Of a stretch of DNA of 64,000 nt, positions 51,435-63,819 are shown in pieces; the first letter of the stretch is position 1; each line of letters opens with the position of its first letter. Source of the DNA: Bugula neritina (lineage: Eukaryota; Bryozoa; Gymnolaemata; Cheilostomatida; Bugulidae); contig OZ037767.1 in NCBI GenBank assembly GCA_964035545.1, positions 3,170,680 to 3,234,679 on the forward strand. Direction: 5' to 3'. The position numbers and the translations under genes were made by a program. Under the pieces are notes generated by a model. It saw only the letters and a list, made by a program, of their open reading frames with translations, did not search any database and was not told the origin of the DNA.

Positions 51435-52920
51435 CTTATATAGCTTAAATGTAAATAGTAGATATACTTACTTTTCAAAATATTTTAATATTTCATTCAA
51501 GTTGAATTTTTTCTGTAAATAGTATCAATTTTGTAACTTAATAGAAATATATATTGAATTGTATTTTTATATGAAAAGTTTTGAAGTTATGAAATTATAT
51601 TGGCAAAAATGTGTGTTGTTTACTAATATAAGTATATTACATATTAATATATGTCATATTAATATTAATATATATTATATTACAGATTAGCAAATGAAAC
51701 TATGTTAATTTATCATCTTGCCTTATTTACTCAAGAATGACATAAAAAAGGACAGACAACTACAGTTGCTAACAAGAGTACACTAAGCTCAAACCAAAAG
51801 GAAATTGAACCAACCATCTGATAAGAATGAAGCTTGAAACAAAATATACTATCGCCATTTTTTGTGCCCCAAGAATTATTATCTGAAAGTTGTTGAGCTT
51901 TTTACTGTCAATAAGTTACATATAATATCCAATGAGCCATTTTCTTTGAAAATTGCATGCTCTCAAAATAGAACGCATGTGAATAACTTATAAAGAGAAC
52001 ACCTGTGATATAATTAGCAAAAAAATAAATTTTGCAATTTCATTACATAACAAATAGCAAATTTCAAAAATGAAAATGTTAATTAATTATGATAGCCACA
52101 TTAATAATTATGAAGTTACTGTTACAGAATTATTTTCCTTTGGACACAGACAGTACTGAGGCAAAATGAGTGCAAAGTAGTATCATTTATTAATTTAATT
52201 TCATAATTTCCAAGTTGGAACAATATAAAAATAGCACTATTCTTTAAACAAAAATAAATACTATAGCTGTATTGCTACTGTAAATGTTACATAAAGCAAT
52301 AAAATTGGTCTCCCATTGTATAACTGTGCTTATGTGCTTACTATACGTACAATGTACTTACTATACGTACAATGCCCTTACTATACGTACAACGGACTTA
52401 CTATACATACTTTTATAAAATGTCTTAGCTAAAGGAGACTGGTGGCGATTTTGAAGACTTGGATTGTCAGCTTTTGTCTTAACAACGTAAAATTTCCTAA
52501 ATAAAACTAAGGTTGCAGTAAAAACAGCTGACATAAAATTTAAGAGTAGCTAAAACAGTATTAAAATAACAACCTGCCTGACTTATGGCTACTATGCAAC
52601 AATAAATACATGTACATATAAATTGATTATTACTATGAAGTAATAAATACTGCACATGCTGCTTATAGAGCTAAAACTTTAGAAAGCTACCCGAAAAGGA
52701 GAAACAACTCCTTGTTTACTTGACCCAAACATTAAAACAGGCAGATATACAAATCTTATAAAAGTTTAACAGAATGTCTCGAGGTAGAGTTTATCCACAT
52801 GGCCCTCACATAACGTGCTCCCTTTACATACCGGAGACTGTATGTATGCACAACTTGACCTAGTTACAACGCTTCACATGCTGTATATATCCGAATTATT
52901 TGACCTATATCTAGCAGTCG
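51435..52920. other. Convergent 3' flanks of WSC gene C and SLC25A44
   Basis: The two genes point at each other, so this 1.5 kb holds both 3' untranslated regions. It contains a 20-base minisatellite at 52337-52410. No gene is seen. Confidence 0.6.
52337..52410. repeat. 20-base minisatellite, four copies
   Basis: The unit 'cttactatacgtacaatgta' recurs four times with small changes in the convergent intergenic region. Confidence 0.9.
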
Positions 52921-55203
52921 TCACCACCTAACATCTGCTTTGTGTTCTTCTAATAGACTCCAGCGTTTGATGGTCTCATAGCCTAGTATGATGGTGAAAG
53001 AGAAGATGGTGGACTGAGCCATACGGGCAGTAATAGCCTTAGTGAATAGCTTCATGCCTTCGTACTTCCACAAGTCCGACAGAACTGAGACCAGTGTACC
53101 TTTACCCTGCACCTAATAACATAGAAGAGTGGAGCCAAGGCTAAGGAATCTCTATGTTATCAGCAACTTCATACTCAGGGGAGATAAAGCCAAAACAGAT
53201 GGAAGTGGGGCATGTTATTGGAACAAATGAAGCGTAACGTGTAACACATAAAACAATGTCAAATTATTCAAATATAATGTAACATTGATGGAGCATTTAT
53301 TCAAAAGCATGCTGGTAAGAAAATAAATTAGACTGTCAAGAACAAAAGCTCACACTTTCAATAAGTGCAAAAGCCATAAACATCACATAATGCACTTTAT
53401 AAAATGCTATGCCAATTTGATCCCTTGCGATTATTGTGATCCCCAATACACCGTAATAAGATACATTGCATCAACATAACAACATCGTGCACCAACTCAA
53501 CTCACCTGTATTCTAGTACGGCTAACATCCAGGAAGTTGGTTAGAAGAGTAGCTGTACAGCCACCCAGTGGAGCAGCAACACATTGTATAGTCAGTCTAG
53601 GAACCCAGCTAGGACTGATCCCCGCCAGCAAGTCTACAACCAGATAATGTGACACTCCTTAATATAACATGTCTGTAGTGTTACACCCCTTACTATGTGT
53701 GTAGTCTTACACCTCTTACTATGTGTGTAGTGTTACACCCCTTAATTTGTGTGACGCCCCTTTTTCTGGATAACAAAACAATGATTGTACTATTACCAAA
53801 AGTATTCTTCTATCTAGAGCTTGTTGCTAAGCAGCATAAGTAAGACTAAAACATTGCTGTAAGCAATATATACATATAATTACCTGAAAATCTGTCATAA
53901 AAGAGCCACCAGAGGGCGCTGTGAGGAGCATATACTAGCACCGATATGAAGTAGCCTTTGTAGAAGCCTCTAATGCCATAGTTAGAGTATACAGCTTTCA
54001 TTACTTTGAAAGAGGCGCCAAGCCTGTTCACAGAACAAGTATTTATTAGGTCACAAAAAATACTTGTCCATATTAACTACAGTGGCCAATGTCTATTATA
54101 ACATATCATAACACAATACAATATATAATATAATATACAGCATAACATAATATATATTATATGATGTAATATGTATTATATTATAATATAATATATTATA
54201 ATACATTATATTATAATAAAATATATTATATAATATATTTTGTCACCAAAATGAAGGAAAGACAGTTTCCAACAATTTGGAATCTAAATTACCAGTAACT
54301 TCAAAGAACTAGTAGCTAGATGTTCATTTCCTTGAATACATCGGTCATCTCATAAAAACAAACTAAACACAAAACTTACAGCCAGCATAAGGAAAGCTTT
54401 CACAATACAGTGAATAAATATAGCTTACCTTGACCCTGAGGCGGTGTCAATGTTGAGAGTGTTCAGGTGGGTTCTGCCGGGTTTGATGGGGTGACCCTCC
54501 GTCTTAGTGTTGCCGAGGAGCATCATGTGCTGAGTCACTATGTCTAGAGGCACCACAAATACCTGACTCGCTGTCGACGCGCAGCCACCAGCTATAAAAC
54601 TTTTCAACTTGCGCGACTCGACATTGTGATTATGCAGCCATTGCCGTGAGCCCTCGTAAACAGTGATATACGCCATCTATAGAAGAGGAAATGACATCAC
54701 TAACAGGAAGTGTGACTGCAAACACACTTAGTTAATGTTTGTACAGAAAAACAACAACTAAAAATAGCACAACTCCAACTACCCAGAATATATCTCATGG
54801 TTTCTAATAATTAATATTTATTTCAGTAGCAGGTCTTAGCTTTTCTACCTTCATGAACTCAAGAATGGATAATAACTATAATTGAGAGTAACACATTATG
54901 TAATAGAAGGTTTAGACACAAGACCTGTGGAACTACAAGTAGGGAGTTGATCCAATACCCTCTATACAATCCTTTCACACCTTCTCTCTGTGTGATCTTC
55001 TTAAAAGCATCCCAGGTGCCATTATATAATATCTTCTTGTTTTGAACTTGGAGCCTCGTCTTCACAAGACTTAGAGGATATAATGTCGTACGAATGCAAG
55101 CACCAGACAAGAGCGCCAGGGGGTAATATTTGGTTTTGTCCATCATGTTCAACTCGATTACTTGTATATTGGAGGCATCTGTGGTCTCCACGCCTTCAGC
55201 CAT
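52921..55203 (-). CDS. SLC25A44: SLC25A44 mitochondrial branched-chain amino acid carrier
   Basis: Five minus-strand exons join to 328 codons plus stop: 55203-54925, 54676-54429, 54023-53884, 53633-53506, 53112-52921. Human SLC25A44 is about 314 residues. The three carrier repeats are visible. Repeat 1 has 'YPLSLVKTRLQVQ' and 'GLYRGYW'; repeat 2 has 'VVPLDIVTQHMM' and 'GFYKGYF', then 'APHSALWWLFY'; repeat 3 has 'LTNFLDVSRTRIQ' and ends 'KADVRW'. These are the SLC25A44-specific forms of the PxD/ExxK/R signature (the human protein also lacks the acid in repeat 1 and has TQH/SQH in repeat 2). The protein imports branched-chain amino acids across the inner mitochondrial membrane in mammals. Odd: the third signature has Phe in place of the usual Pro. 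ATG at 55203 is chosen because the frame before it has no other ATG. Confidence 0.9.
53669..53756. repeat. About 30-base minisatellite, three copies
   Basis: The unit 'gtgtagtgttacacccctta' plus about ten more bases repeats three times in SLC25A44 intron 3. Confidence 0.85.
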
Positions 55204-55904
55204 TGTCACCACCTTTATTATTAAAATATTCTACTCTGTCTAAAATATAACCTTAAGATTTTGATGGTTTTATGGTAAGGGTCATTAAGTAGAAATATAT
55301 AATATAGAGTGGATTGTCCTTGTGCTTAAATGTGTGACTACATAATTGGATGAGATGAATCAAAATAATATAACATCTCTAACTACATTACAGCTATGCT
55401 TTATTGTCGAATCATAAATTAAAGTGGTTGGTGTTTGATAGTTTATTTCTGGTAATGGCTTCAAATTCCATACATAACCTGTTAAATGGTGAAAAACATA
55501 TTATTGTGGCATACATAATCATCATACATAGCTACTTATTAGTTTTAGTTTCAGCTGCATATACTAGTTTTTTGTCCTGGGAAAATAAAAGCAATGTTGT
55601 CAACTAAAAAGATACTGTAAACAGGGTGTTTTCCCATAGATGTTTGATGCTCAGTTATCTGTTTCAGTAAATTAGAGAAGTCAAGAAAACTCAGTTGCAA
55701 AAGTACAATTACTATAAATCGACCTGAAATAATATAGTACAGTGTTTTCTTTTGAAACAATCACAACATTCTGATTTTAATCTAATAGCTAAATTAAGTA
55801 ATCAAAAGTCTGTACAAAAGTATTTTTTCGTTAGACTAAGACGTGACCAAAATTTATGAAACATCCATTATTGCTTATTTTTTTATTGTCAAACTAATAG
55901 TAAA

Positions 55905-57535
55905 TGTAATAGGCCTACTAATATTAATACTAATACTAATAGTATCACTAATAGTAATACTAATAGTAATAGTAACTGTTTCAGTAGCTTTTTGGCAGCT
56001 TTCCAAAAACCATTGTGTAACGAAAGCTATTTGTGAAAGCTTTCGCGATAGCTATTTACTGACAGTTTTTGGTTGATGAGTCAGTGTAGCTCAGTTTTCC
56101 TCCTGCTAAAGATGCAGGCAATCTATACTTAATTGTCAAAATAATTGTGAGTATCAAGTATTATACTATCTTTTGTTTTGAACTTCATTAACTAAATGTT
56201 TTGTCAGCTATGTAATTAATGTTAAGTTAACAATATGTTTGTAATTTTCATGGTTATAAGTTACAGTAAAATACGAGTAAAGTATGAGTTCGAGTTTGAG
56301 TTCAAGTGTGAGTCTGAGTTCAAATATACTGTTGGCAATAGACAAAAAATAGAGTTGTGGCCTGCATCTGTGTCCTCCATCCATTCACCCTTCATTAAGT
56401 GAATTACAATACATAGGCATCCGTGCCAAACAGCATCCGTGCTGACACAGTAACTGTAATGCTAAGCCTAATACTAATAGTAATACTAATACTAATAGTT
56501 ATAGTAATACACTTTACAATCATTCACATTGACTTTGAGTCAAACTAAAAATTAAATAGTCAATTACTAATAGTAATACTAAGTAATACTAATACTAATA
56601 GTAATACTAATAGTATTACTATTAGTATTAGTATTACTATTACTATTAGTATTAGTAATACACTAAATCTAATAGTAATAGTAAAAAGTAAACACTAAAT
56701 TAGATACTATTTCACTTAGTTTTATTAATTAAAACTAATGGTAATAGTTATAGTAATACTATGTAGCAGTAAATTAGAATAAATATAACTCACACACAAT
56801 TATAATATTATCAATTTATCACTAATGAGTAACTCTGTAAATGTAATGATGGTTATTCATATTGATATTGTGATTGATGATAATAATTAATAATTCACCA
56901 GGATACGTGGTGATGTGATACTTTTGTGCATTGATGAATTGTAACAGTACTGTAGGATACGGTAAAACATTATTTAGCAGTCATATGCCTAAAAAAAATA
57001 CAAACGTTAATTTTAATAATTTTTAACATTAATAACATTAACATTATTAAAAATTTTGAGCAATATGTAGTAGTCCTTTATTAAAATAACAGCAGTTTTG
57101 CGCACATAAATCTCATCTATATAAATTCCGTTTAAAAAAACTTTTTCTCCAACATCTGAAGGTGCAAACAAAATTTGCTGTTGATAAACCTGAATTTGAA
57201 ACGTGTTATATGAATTGCAAGACATATTTATAGAAAGAAAAAATTTCTTGGTCAGAAAGTTTAGTAGTATTTCCTATTTTACGTTGCTTATGCTGATACA
57301 TGTGCCTGTGGGGTTAGAAATAGATGGCTAAAAGTAAAACTAAAAGTAAAACACTTAAATACTAATTATAATAGTAATACTAATACTATTAGTATTATAA
57401 TTAGTATTTAAGTGTTTTACTTTACTATTAGTAATAGTAATACTAATACTAATACTAATAGTTATACTTATAAGTTATAAGTTAAATAGAATTGCTATTA
57501 CTATTACTATTATTATTACTATTAGTATTAGTAGT
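55905..57535. repeat. Interrupted low-complexity (TAATACTAATAG)-type blocks with palindromes
   Basis: Blocks at about 55915-55980, 56460-56520, 56570-56665 and 57350-57540 share one degenerate vocabulary on both strands. Several blocks switch strand in the middle, so they can fold back on themselves. Confidence 0.75.
57343..57423. repeat. Perfect 31-base inverted repeat
   Basis: The left arm 57343-57373 and the right arm 57393-57423 are exact reverse complements with a 19-base spacer that is itself made of TAATACTA units. The arms begin and end with 'aaagtaaaacactt' / 'aagtgttttacttt'. Capable of a long hairpin or cruciform. Confidence 0.9.
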
Positions 57536-57674
57536 CATTAGATTTAGTTTTAAAAATAGATTTTCATGATGAAATAGAAATACTATAATATTATAGTAAT
57601 CTGTTCTCAATCATAATAAAAAACATTCATAAGACTAAGTATTTAAATAGGTGCTGGCGTTGTAGACTTAGCTG

Positions 57675-60600
57675 ATGGGAGAATCTGTAAAAGATTTAGA
57701 TGTTAATCAAAGTCTGTTGGAGTGTCTAAAAGATGTAGTGGAAGTGCAAGCTTGGCATGTTATTGGAGATGTTGATTTCTTAAAGGAAAAGTCATTGAGA
57801 AGGTGACATTTGGTTAAACACGTCTTTACTATTCTTAGTGATTAATTTAGCTAAGATAACTTGCTGTCTCAAATACTATTTTAATTATGATTAGCTGATT
57901 GACATCATTCTTATTATTATTTTAACTTGGACAGCTTGAGCTTGAATTTTTCTTTCAAATTCAATTTTGATAGCGCATAATTCGTGTGTTTGATGGATGT
58001 AGGTAATCTCATGCAAGCAGACTATACTCTAGACTTCTTTTACAAACCTTCTTGACTTAATCAGTTTTGAGTCACAGTTTCACTTGATTATATACAATTT
58101 CGTATATGTTTGAGTGGAACAGGTTGTATTTATATAAATCTACTCGGCCATCTCGCTATACTTCTATGAACTCCTGATTGAAGAAGGTTTTTGTTAAAAC
58201 AGGCTAAGGACTTGTTTTCCATTGTGGCAGAAGATCAATTATGATTGCATGCCCTTCCTAACATCATTAATGGCCTTTACTGGGATTCGAACCACTGACT
58301 TCAGGTTTACTAGGGCAATGCTCTAACCGCTAGACCTGTGCTGCTCTCAGTAGTTTACTGGTACCTTGTTGTTCAAATAGGCTTTATGGGGATAGTGAAG
58401 GAGAAGATATTGTCCTCATATACGATGATGAGGAAGATATGTTCCATGCAATGGATGCTGTGTGTAGTCACGAGGGAGGGCCATTGGACCTAGGAGATAT
58501 TGAGGATGTTGGTGGGGACAGGTGTCTTGTCTGCCCCTGGCATCGTTATGAATTCAAGCTAACTGATGGTTACTCAGAAACTACTGGACTGCAGGTAAAG
58601 ATTATAAACAAACATATTTGACTTGTGTCTATTTTTCTGCTGTTTGCTAGCATTAATCTAGTAGATGCAGTCTCTACACTTATTTCAGAGGATTCTCAAT
58701 CTTTTTTTTATATTTTTGTATTTGTACAGAAATTTGTAAATATGAAAATTAATTCCTAAAATACCAAGTTAGGTTTTCCTGTATGCTGTAAACTGTAGAA
58801 GTTAAATAAGCACATCATGATTAGTGTATAAAACTCAGTGATGTGCCATTTATGATTACATAATTTACTTTTATTATAATTTACTAAACTTCTAAATTGT
58901 TTCTCTCCTGTATTAAAGAATATGAAAATCAACCCCCTCCTCTTAAACTAATCAAGTTGAAATTTAACCTAAATTTATATTTTTATCCTTGATATGCTAA
59001 TCAGAAATGATGACTTTTAATTTCTAATAATTTAACTGAAAGTTGAATAGGCATCACAACTTTCACTCTTCACTGACTGTAAGCACAAACAGCTGCCATC
59101 TTTAATCTAAATCAGCTGACAACTGAAAACTAATTACTAGGAAAAATAAACACATTTTATATTATATATAGAATGTGTATATATTAATGGTATTTTACCT
59201 GATAAACTATGGTCTCACCTTTCACTGAATATCCACATCAAATATTGTAGTAACTTCATAATTTCTTTCAGCACCTGTTAGTCTTCAGCATCACTGCGTA
59301 TAAAATTGTAAATTATATAAGTTGGTTGACCTGAATCTTATAGTGAAAGTCTGTTAAAGTATCTCTCAACAGATCTTTAATTTGTAGCAGATATTTGTGA
59401 AGCTAAACAATAATATTGATTAGAGGTCATTCTACCTGCCTTGACCCCTACATTGACCTCTGTTCCAAGGTTATTGAACTTTCACTAACTTAGCCTTAAT
59501 TGCAGTAATAGTTGTAGCATGTTGGGTGTAATGCTTTCAAGGTATACAATAAAACTTATACTCAATGTCCAAGTTGTTAGTTCAAACTTCATTACTTTAC
59601 AGTCTTCCAGGTTTTTGTTTAAGTTAGCTGGATTTTCACACTGGCTTTTCTATCACTGCATGTGTCCATTACATTGCATCATTCAAATGGATGCTCGTAC
59701 AGATAAATTACTGTTTGCATGAACTTATGCTTGTGGTTTCAACATGTTTTCAAACATCAAATGAAATTCCATTTTCACAGTGCAAATCGAAGTTTAGAAA
59801 CGTAGTGAATAATACTTTTAATAGTATTTTCAAAAACCCCTTATGGAGCTGTTGTACTTCATATTCCACAGCAAGACGTGTACCCACTCATGGAGGTGGA
59901 TGGTAAGCTGTACATTAGAACTGGTGAGATGGAGCTGTCACTTGAGCCTAAGCTGCCATCAGCTGCTCCTGAGGTTGTCACGCTGCCATCTGAACACTCA
60001 GTTCCCTCGGCAGCCTCTCTCAACACTCTCACTTCTGCTGCCTTCCAAGTCCTTACGGCTGCCGATCCGTTTGAGAAGGTTGGCAGACATCTTTTAGTTT
60101 AGGGAAGTCATTGATACAAGTTTTACAGATATTTCCATTTACTGAGAGTACCAAGAATTGTGTTATTCAAATGAAGAATTTTAAATAAGAATTCCCTGTT
60201 AGAGCAAATATCTGCCTTTTAAATGTTATGAGTTGCTCTGTTTTTACAGCTATTGGCAAATCATTTACCAAATGTTAAAAAAGCTTTTTAATTCATAATC
60301 AAATTCTAAGAATAACAACTGTTTCAAATTTTAATAAGATATTTTTGAATTGCTGTTTGTATTTAGAGCTATAATTGTTAACAGCTACTGGTTATATTTG
60401 AATTGTCTTCTCATGTTGTTCTCATGATTTATGCTGCTAGATTCGACTCTCTGAGTTACTGGGCGGAGAATGGTGCTCAGGGGCAATCACAGAACTTGGT
60501 AATTGTCCCCCTCCTGATCATCCTGTCCGCAACTCTGACTACCTCCAGGTGGTGGCTCCTGGCAAGGAGGGCAGGCGCGGTAAAGGTGGATCACTGGTAA

Positions 60601-63600
60601 TTCTGCCCTTATAGTTTATCTTTTAGTAAAAATTTAAGTTTCGGCATGTAATGATAGAAGGAGTTACCACAGCTTTTTGCTTAAAGTCTGCTGCAGTACA
60701 GTATACTAGTATTAAATTCTGAAATACACATATTTATTTATTCTATAATCATTCGTAAATATTTTATTTCAGTTAGGCCCACGGTTGTTACTGAACCTTG
60801 CCAAGCTCTGTTGAAAGTAAATTAGTCTTTATATTCTCTGCTAACATAATTTTCTACTTTAAGTAATTGGAGTTGTCTTACTCTCTTCCTTCTAGAGTAG
60901 TCGTATATCCATACTACACGCGATGGCCAACATAGAACTGTGGGCTATAGATTTAAGTTGGGATATCCTAGCGAGGTTCCTGCCTCACTTTAGGCTCCAA
61001 GGCAAACCTTTACCCAAAGAGTTTTCTGACGACTTTGTGAGAGTTGCTCGGGAGGAGACGAAACACTTCCGACTCCTTAACGACAGACTCAACAACCTCG
61101 GCTCCCACTTCGGAGCTCTTCCAGTTCATAATGGTACATTACTGAGTACTACCATTCCCGCTGCTGCTGCCGCTGACTCTGATGTCATCAATAATACCTG
61201 TTATTTGCTATGTTGATGTTGTTGCTACAATGGTGCTAATGGTGCATTACTGGGTACTACTATTCCTGCCGCTGTTGCTGCTGCTGCTGCCTCTGATGTC
61301 ACCAATAAATCAATCAATACCTGTTGTTACTACTAATGTTTCTGTTACACTGTATGAGTTTCACTAATCTTAACAATGCCAACTCTGCTACAGTACATTG
61401 AATATACAGCAGCAATTTCACGGACTTCACCAAATACGCTGCTGTTGTAGGACTGTGGGAGTCTGCTGAGACTACTAATCATAGTTTACTAGCCAGACTA
61501 GCTGTGGTACACATGGTACACGAAGCCAGGTGAGATATATTATAGTATACTAACTGTGGTATACATGTAGTTATGTGTGTTATATTATAGTATACTAACT
61601 GTGGTATACATGTAGTTATGTGTGTTATATTATAGTATACTAACTGTGGTATACATGTAGTTATGTGTGTTATATTATAGTATACTAACTGTGGTATACA
61701 TGTAGTTATGTGTGTTATATTATAATATCCTAGCTCTAGTACATGTGAAGCTATGTTAGTTATATTAGGAAGATTTCTTGCACTTAGAATTCACGGTCGA
61801 TAAGAGACACTGTTGGTTTGTTTTTATGTCATTAAAATAGTTTTAAACCAATGCAAGTTTATATTCGATTTATTTTCAAGTGACCTGTGGCATCTTTAGA
61901 CCTTCTCCATTTCTATTATTATTATTATTATTATTATTATTAGTGTTTGGCCTACTATCAATCTATATCTGCTAACATTGGCTTTGTCTGATTAAACGGC
62001 TGTGAATCTAATTTTAAATAAGAACCAAGTTGCTTGCTTTAGTATTCTGAAATTCTGCTCACAATAATTTTAATTGCGGAAATTATAGTAAATTTGAAAT
62101 CAATAACATTCAATACTGGTGCACCTGCGAGTGGATATGGCAAATTATACTTGTACACACACTTCTATTCAGCTCAGCTGTGTGTTGTTAACTCAATACA
62201 AACCTGATTATAACCCTTGTCTTCATCATAGCATCTCTAGCTCCAGCATAGCCTTCCTTCCATTGCTCCAGCATAGCCTTCCTTCCATTGCTCCAGTGTA
62301 GCCCTCCTTCCATTGCTCCAGTATAGCCCTCCTTCCATTGCTCCAGTGTACCTTTCCTTCGAACTAATATAAGAATAAATACTATACTCTCAAAAATATT
62401 CTCTATATTTGCTTATTTAAGTTTTCACGTTCCTCATCTGCAATAATGTGCCAGATCTACAATAATATAACAAAGCGTGTAGACAAAGTTAAGTTTAAAA
62501 AGCCGAAATATTTTAATAAAATACATGTTTTACTACTTTGTAGATTAAGTTTCTATGACCTACACAGTATACCTAAGGAGCTTAGACTTAGAGTTATTTA
62601 CATTATTGTAGGGGGTTGGATGTGCAGCCCGTACAAATTGGTAAATTTGAGAGGCAAAACGACCAGGAAAGTCTGTCTATACTGCAAACAGTGTTCACGG
62701 AGGAGATAACTCACGTGGCTGCCGGAATGAAATGGTTCAACTATATCTGCGAGCACTCGGAAACTAAATTGGTGCGTCATAAACCTTTAATCTCTCTATT
62801 TGATCTCTCCATTTGACTCATATGTAGTACTGGCGTCTCACATGTTTTGTTGGATATGCTAAAGTTAGCCATTCTTTTTGTTACTCATTCCGGATTAAAA
62901 TATCTTCCCTACAGTAACTAGCAAATTTCTTACCAGTTTTGGTTTATACTCTTCTCACAAAATAATACTAGGACCAACAGACAGACTGCTATTACATAAC
63001 ATATTTTCCACAAACTAATATTTGTAGGATCCTGTGAAGACCTTTCACGAGATTGTGAGAAAAAACTTCAGGTAAATTATACAGACTCATAGATTCTCCA
63101 AGTCATAAGTTTATATGGAACTAGTATTGTGTTATTACAGATAGGTGGTTTCATTACTAGTTAGTCCTAGAAACATTGCTATTATATGGTATGTGCAAAT
63201 AGCAAACATATTTCAAGTCTATCAGAGTTCAGTGCTGCTTGTATTTACTTTAGCTACTTATTGCATAGGTATGTCAACTGCTAAGACAGATTCTGTAACA
63301 TGAAATGACCAGATTTTTCTTAATAAATTCGTAATGGAAATGTAACTGATTTCTCTTTGGAAGATATTCAGATTTCTATATTATATTTTCATAGTGTATC
63401 TACTCTATGTTAGACAGAATGCTGAAAACTTGAATTTTTCAATAATGCAACAAGTTGCAGTTATGTATGGTCAAATAATATTATATATCAAAATTAAATG
63501 TTTACATTTTATTGAGTTTTAAATATTAAAATTTAAACTGATTTTAAATTATAAGCTTTTTATTTTCCAAAATAAAAAGGCGAATACATACAATTTTTAA

Positions 63601-63819
63601 TACAGACACCTCATAGGAGTCTTGTGGTTTTTTACTCTTACTCTGAACTTTTCTAACTACTTTCTTCTCGTCTCACTTTGATTGGTTGAAATGTTGGGCT
63701 TTGTTTCTTATCTGATATACACTGTGTCTGATCTGTGCCTCTGTAACTTTGTGTTTAGGGGGTACTTGAAGCCACCCTTTAATACCGAAGCAAGAAGCAA
63801 AGCAGGCATGACTCCAGAG
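57675..63819 (+). CDS. Rieske iron-sulphur / DUF455 ferritin-like fusion protein (3' partial)
   Basis: Nine exons join in frame to 429 codons: 57675-57802, 58381-58594, 59872-60078, 60441-60596, 60896-61133, 61451-61529, 62612-62771, 63028-63071, 63759-63819; a further exon is expected beyond the window. Residues about 15-130 form a Rieske domain with both cluster motifs, C71-S-H73 and C94-P-W-H97 (two Cys and two His ligands for a [2Fe-2S] cluster). Residues about 160-429 match DUF455, a ferritin-like family, with E249, E289-x-x-H292, E339 and E372-x-x-H375, the full carboxylate/histidine set for a di-iron site. Family stretches 'HEARGLDV' and 'PPFNTEARSKAGMT' are clear. There is no signal peptide or membrane segment, so it is probably cytosolic. 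I infer an oxygenase in which the Rieske cluster feeds electrons to the di-iron centre; the substrate is unknown. DUF455 is known mainly as a stand-alone bacterial family. Confidence 0.88.
58168..58352 (-). mobile_element. tRNA-derived SINE, minus orientation, best-preserved copy
   Basis: Read on the minus strand it starts with 'gcagcacaggtctagcggtta' (A box), has a perfect B box 'ggttcgaatccc' (58282-58293), the body 'gttaggaagggcatgcaatc', and the tail 'gttttaacaaaaaccttctt'. It lies in intron 1 of the Rieske-DUF455 gene, ending about 30 bases before exon 2. Confidence 0.88.
61537..61765. repeat. 45-base tandem repeat, four copies plus a degenerate fifth
   Basis: The unit containing 'agtatactaactgtggtat' repeats at exact 45-base spacing from 61543, nearly without change for four copies. 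It starts a few bases after the splice donor at 61530 in the Rieske-DUF455 gene. Confidence 0.95.
61912..61942. repeat. (ATT)n microsatellite
   Basis: About ten ATT triplets in intron 6 of the Rieske-DUF455 gene. Confidence 0.9.
62236..62361. repeat. 25-base minisatellite, five copies
   Basis: The unit 'ctccagtatagccctccttc' plus 'cattg' recurs five times with small changes in intron 6 of the Rieske-DUF455 gene. Confidence 0.92.

Larger units (their letters stand above)
55204..57674. other. Intergenic between SLC25A44 and the Rieske gene
   Basis: These genes are divergent, so both promoters should lie here. Much of 55900-57540 is low-complexity 'taatactaatagtaatac' sequence with several strong palindromes. 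No coding frame is supported. Confidence 0.55.

Noticed and set aside
58282-58350. Possible tRNA gene (perfect B box and A box)
   Set aside because: The sequence continues into a SINE body and tail shared with other copies; no complete tRNA cloverleaf is evident.
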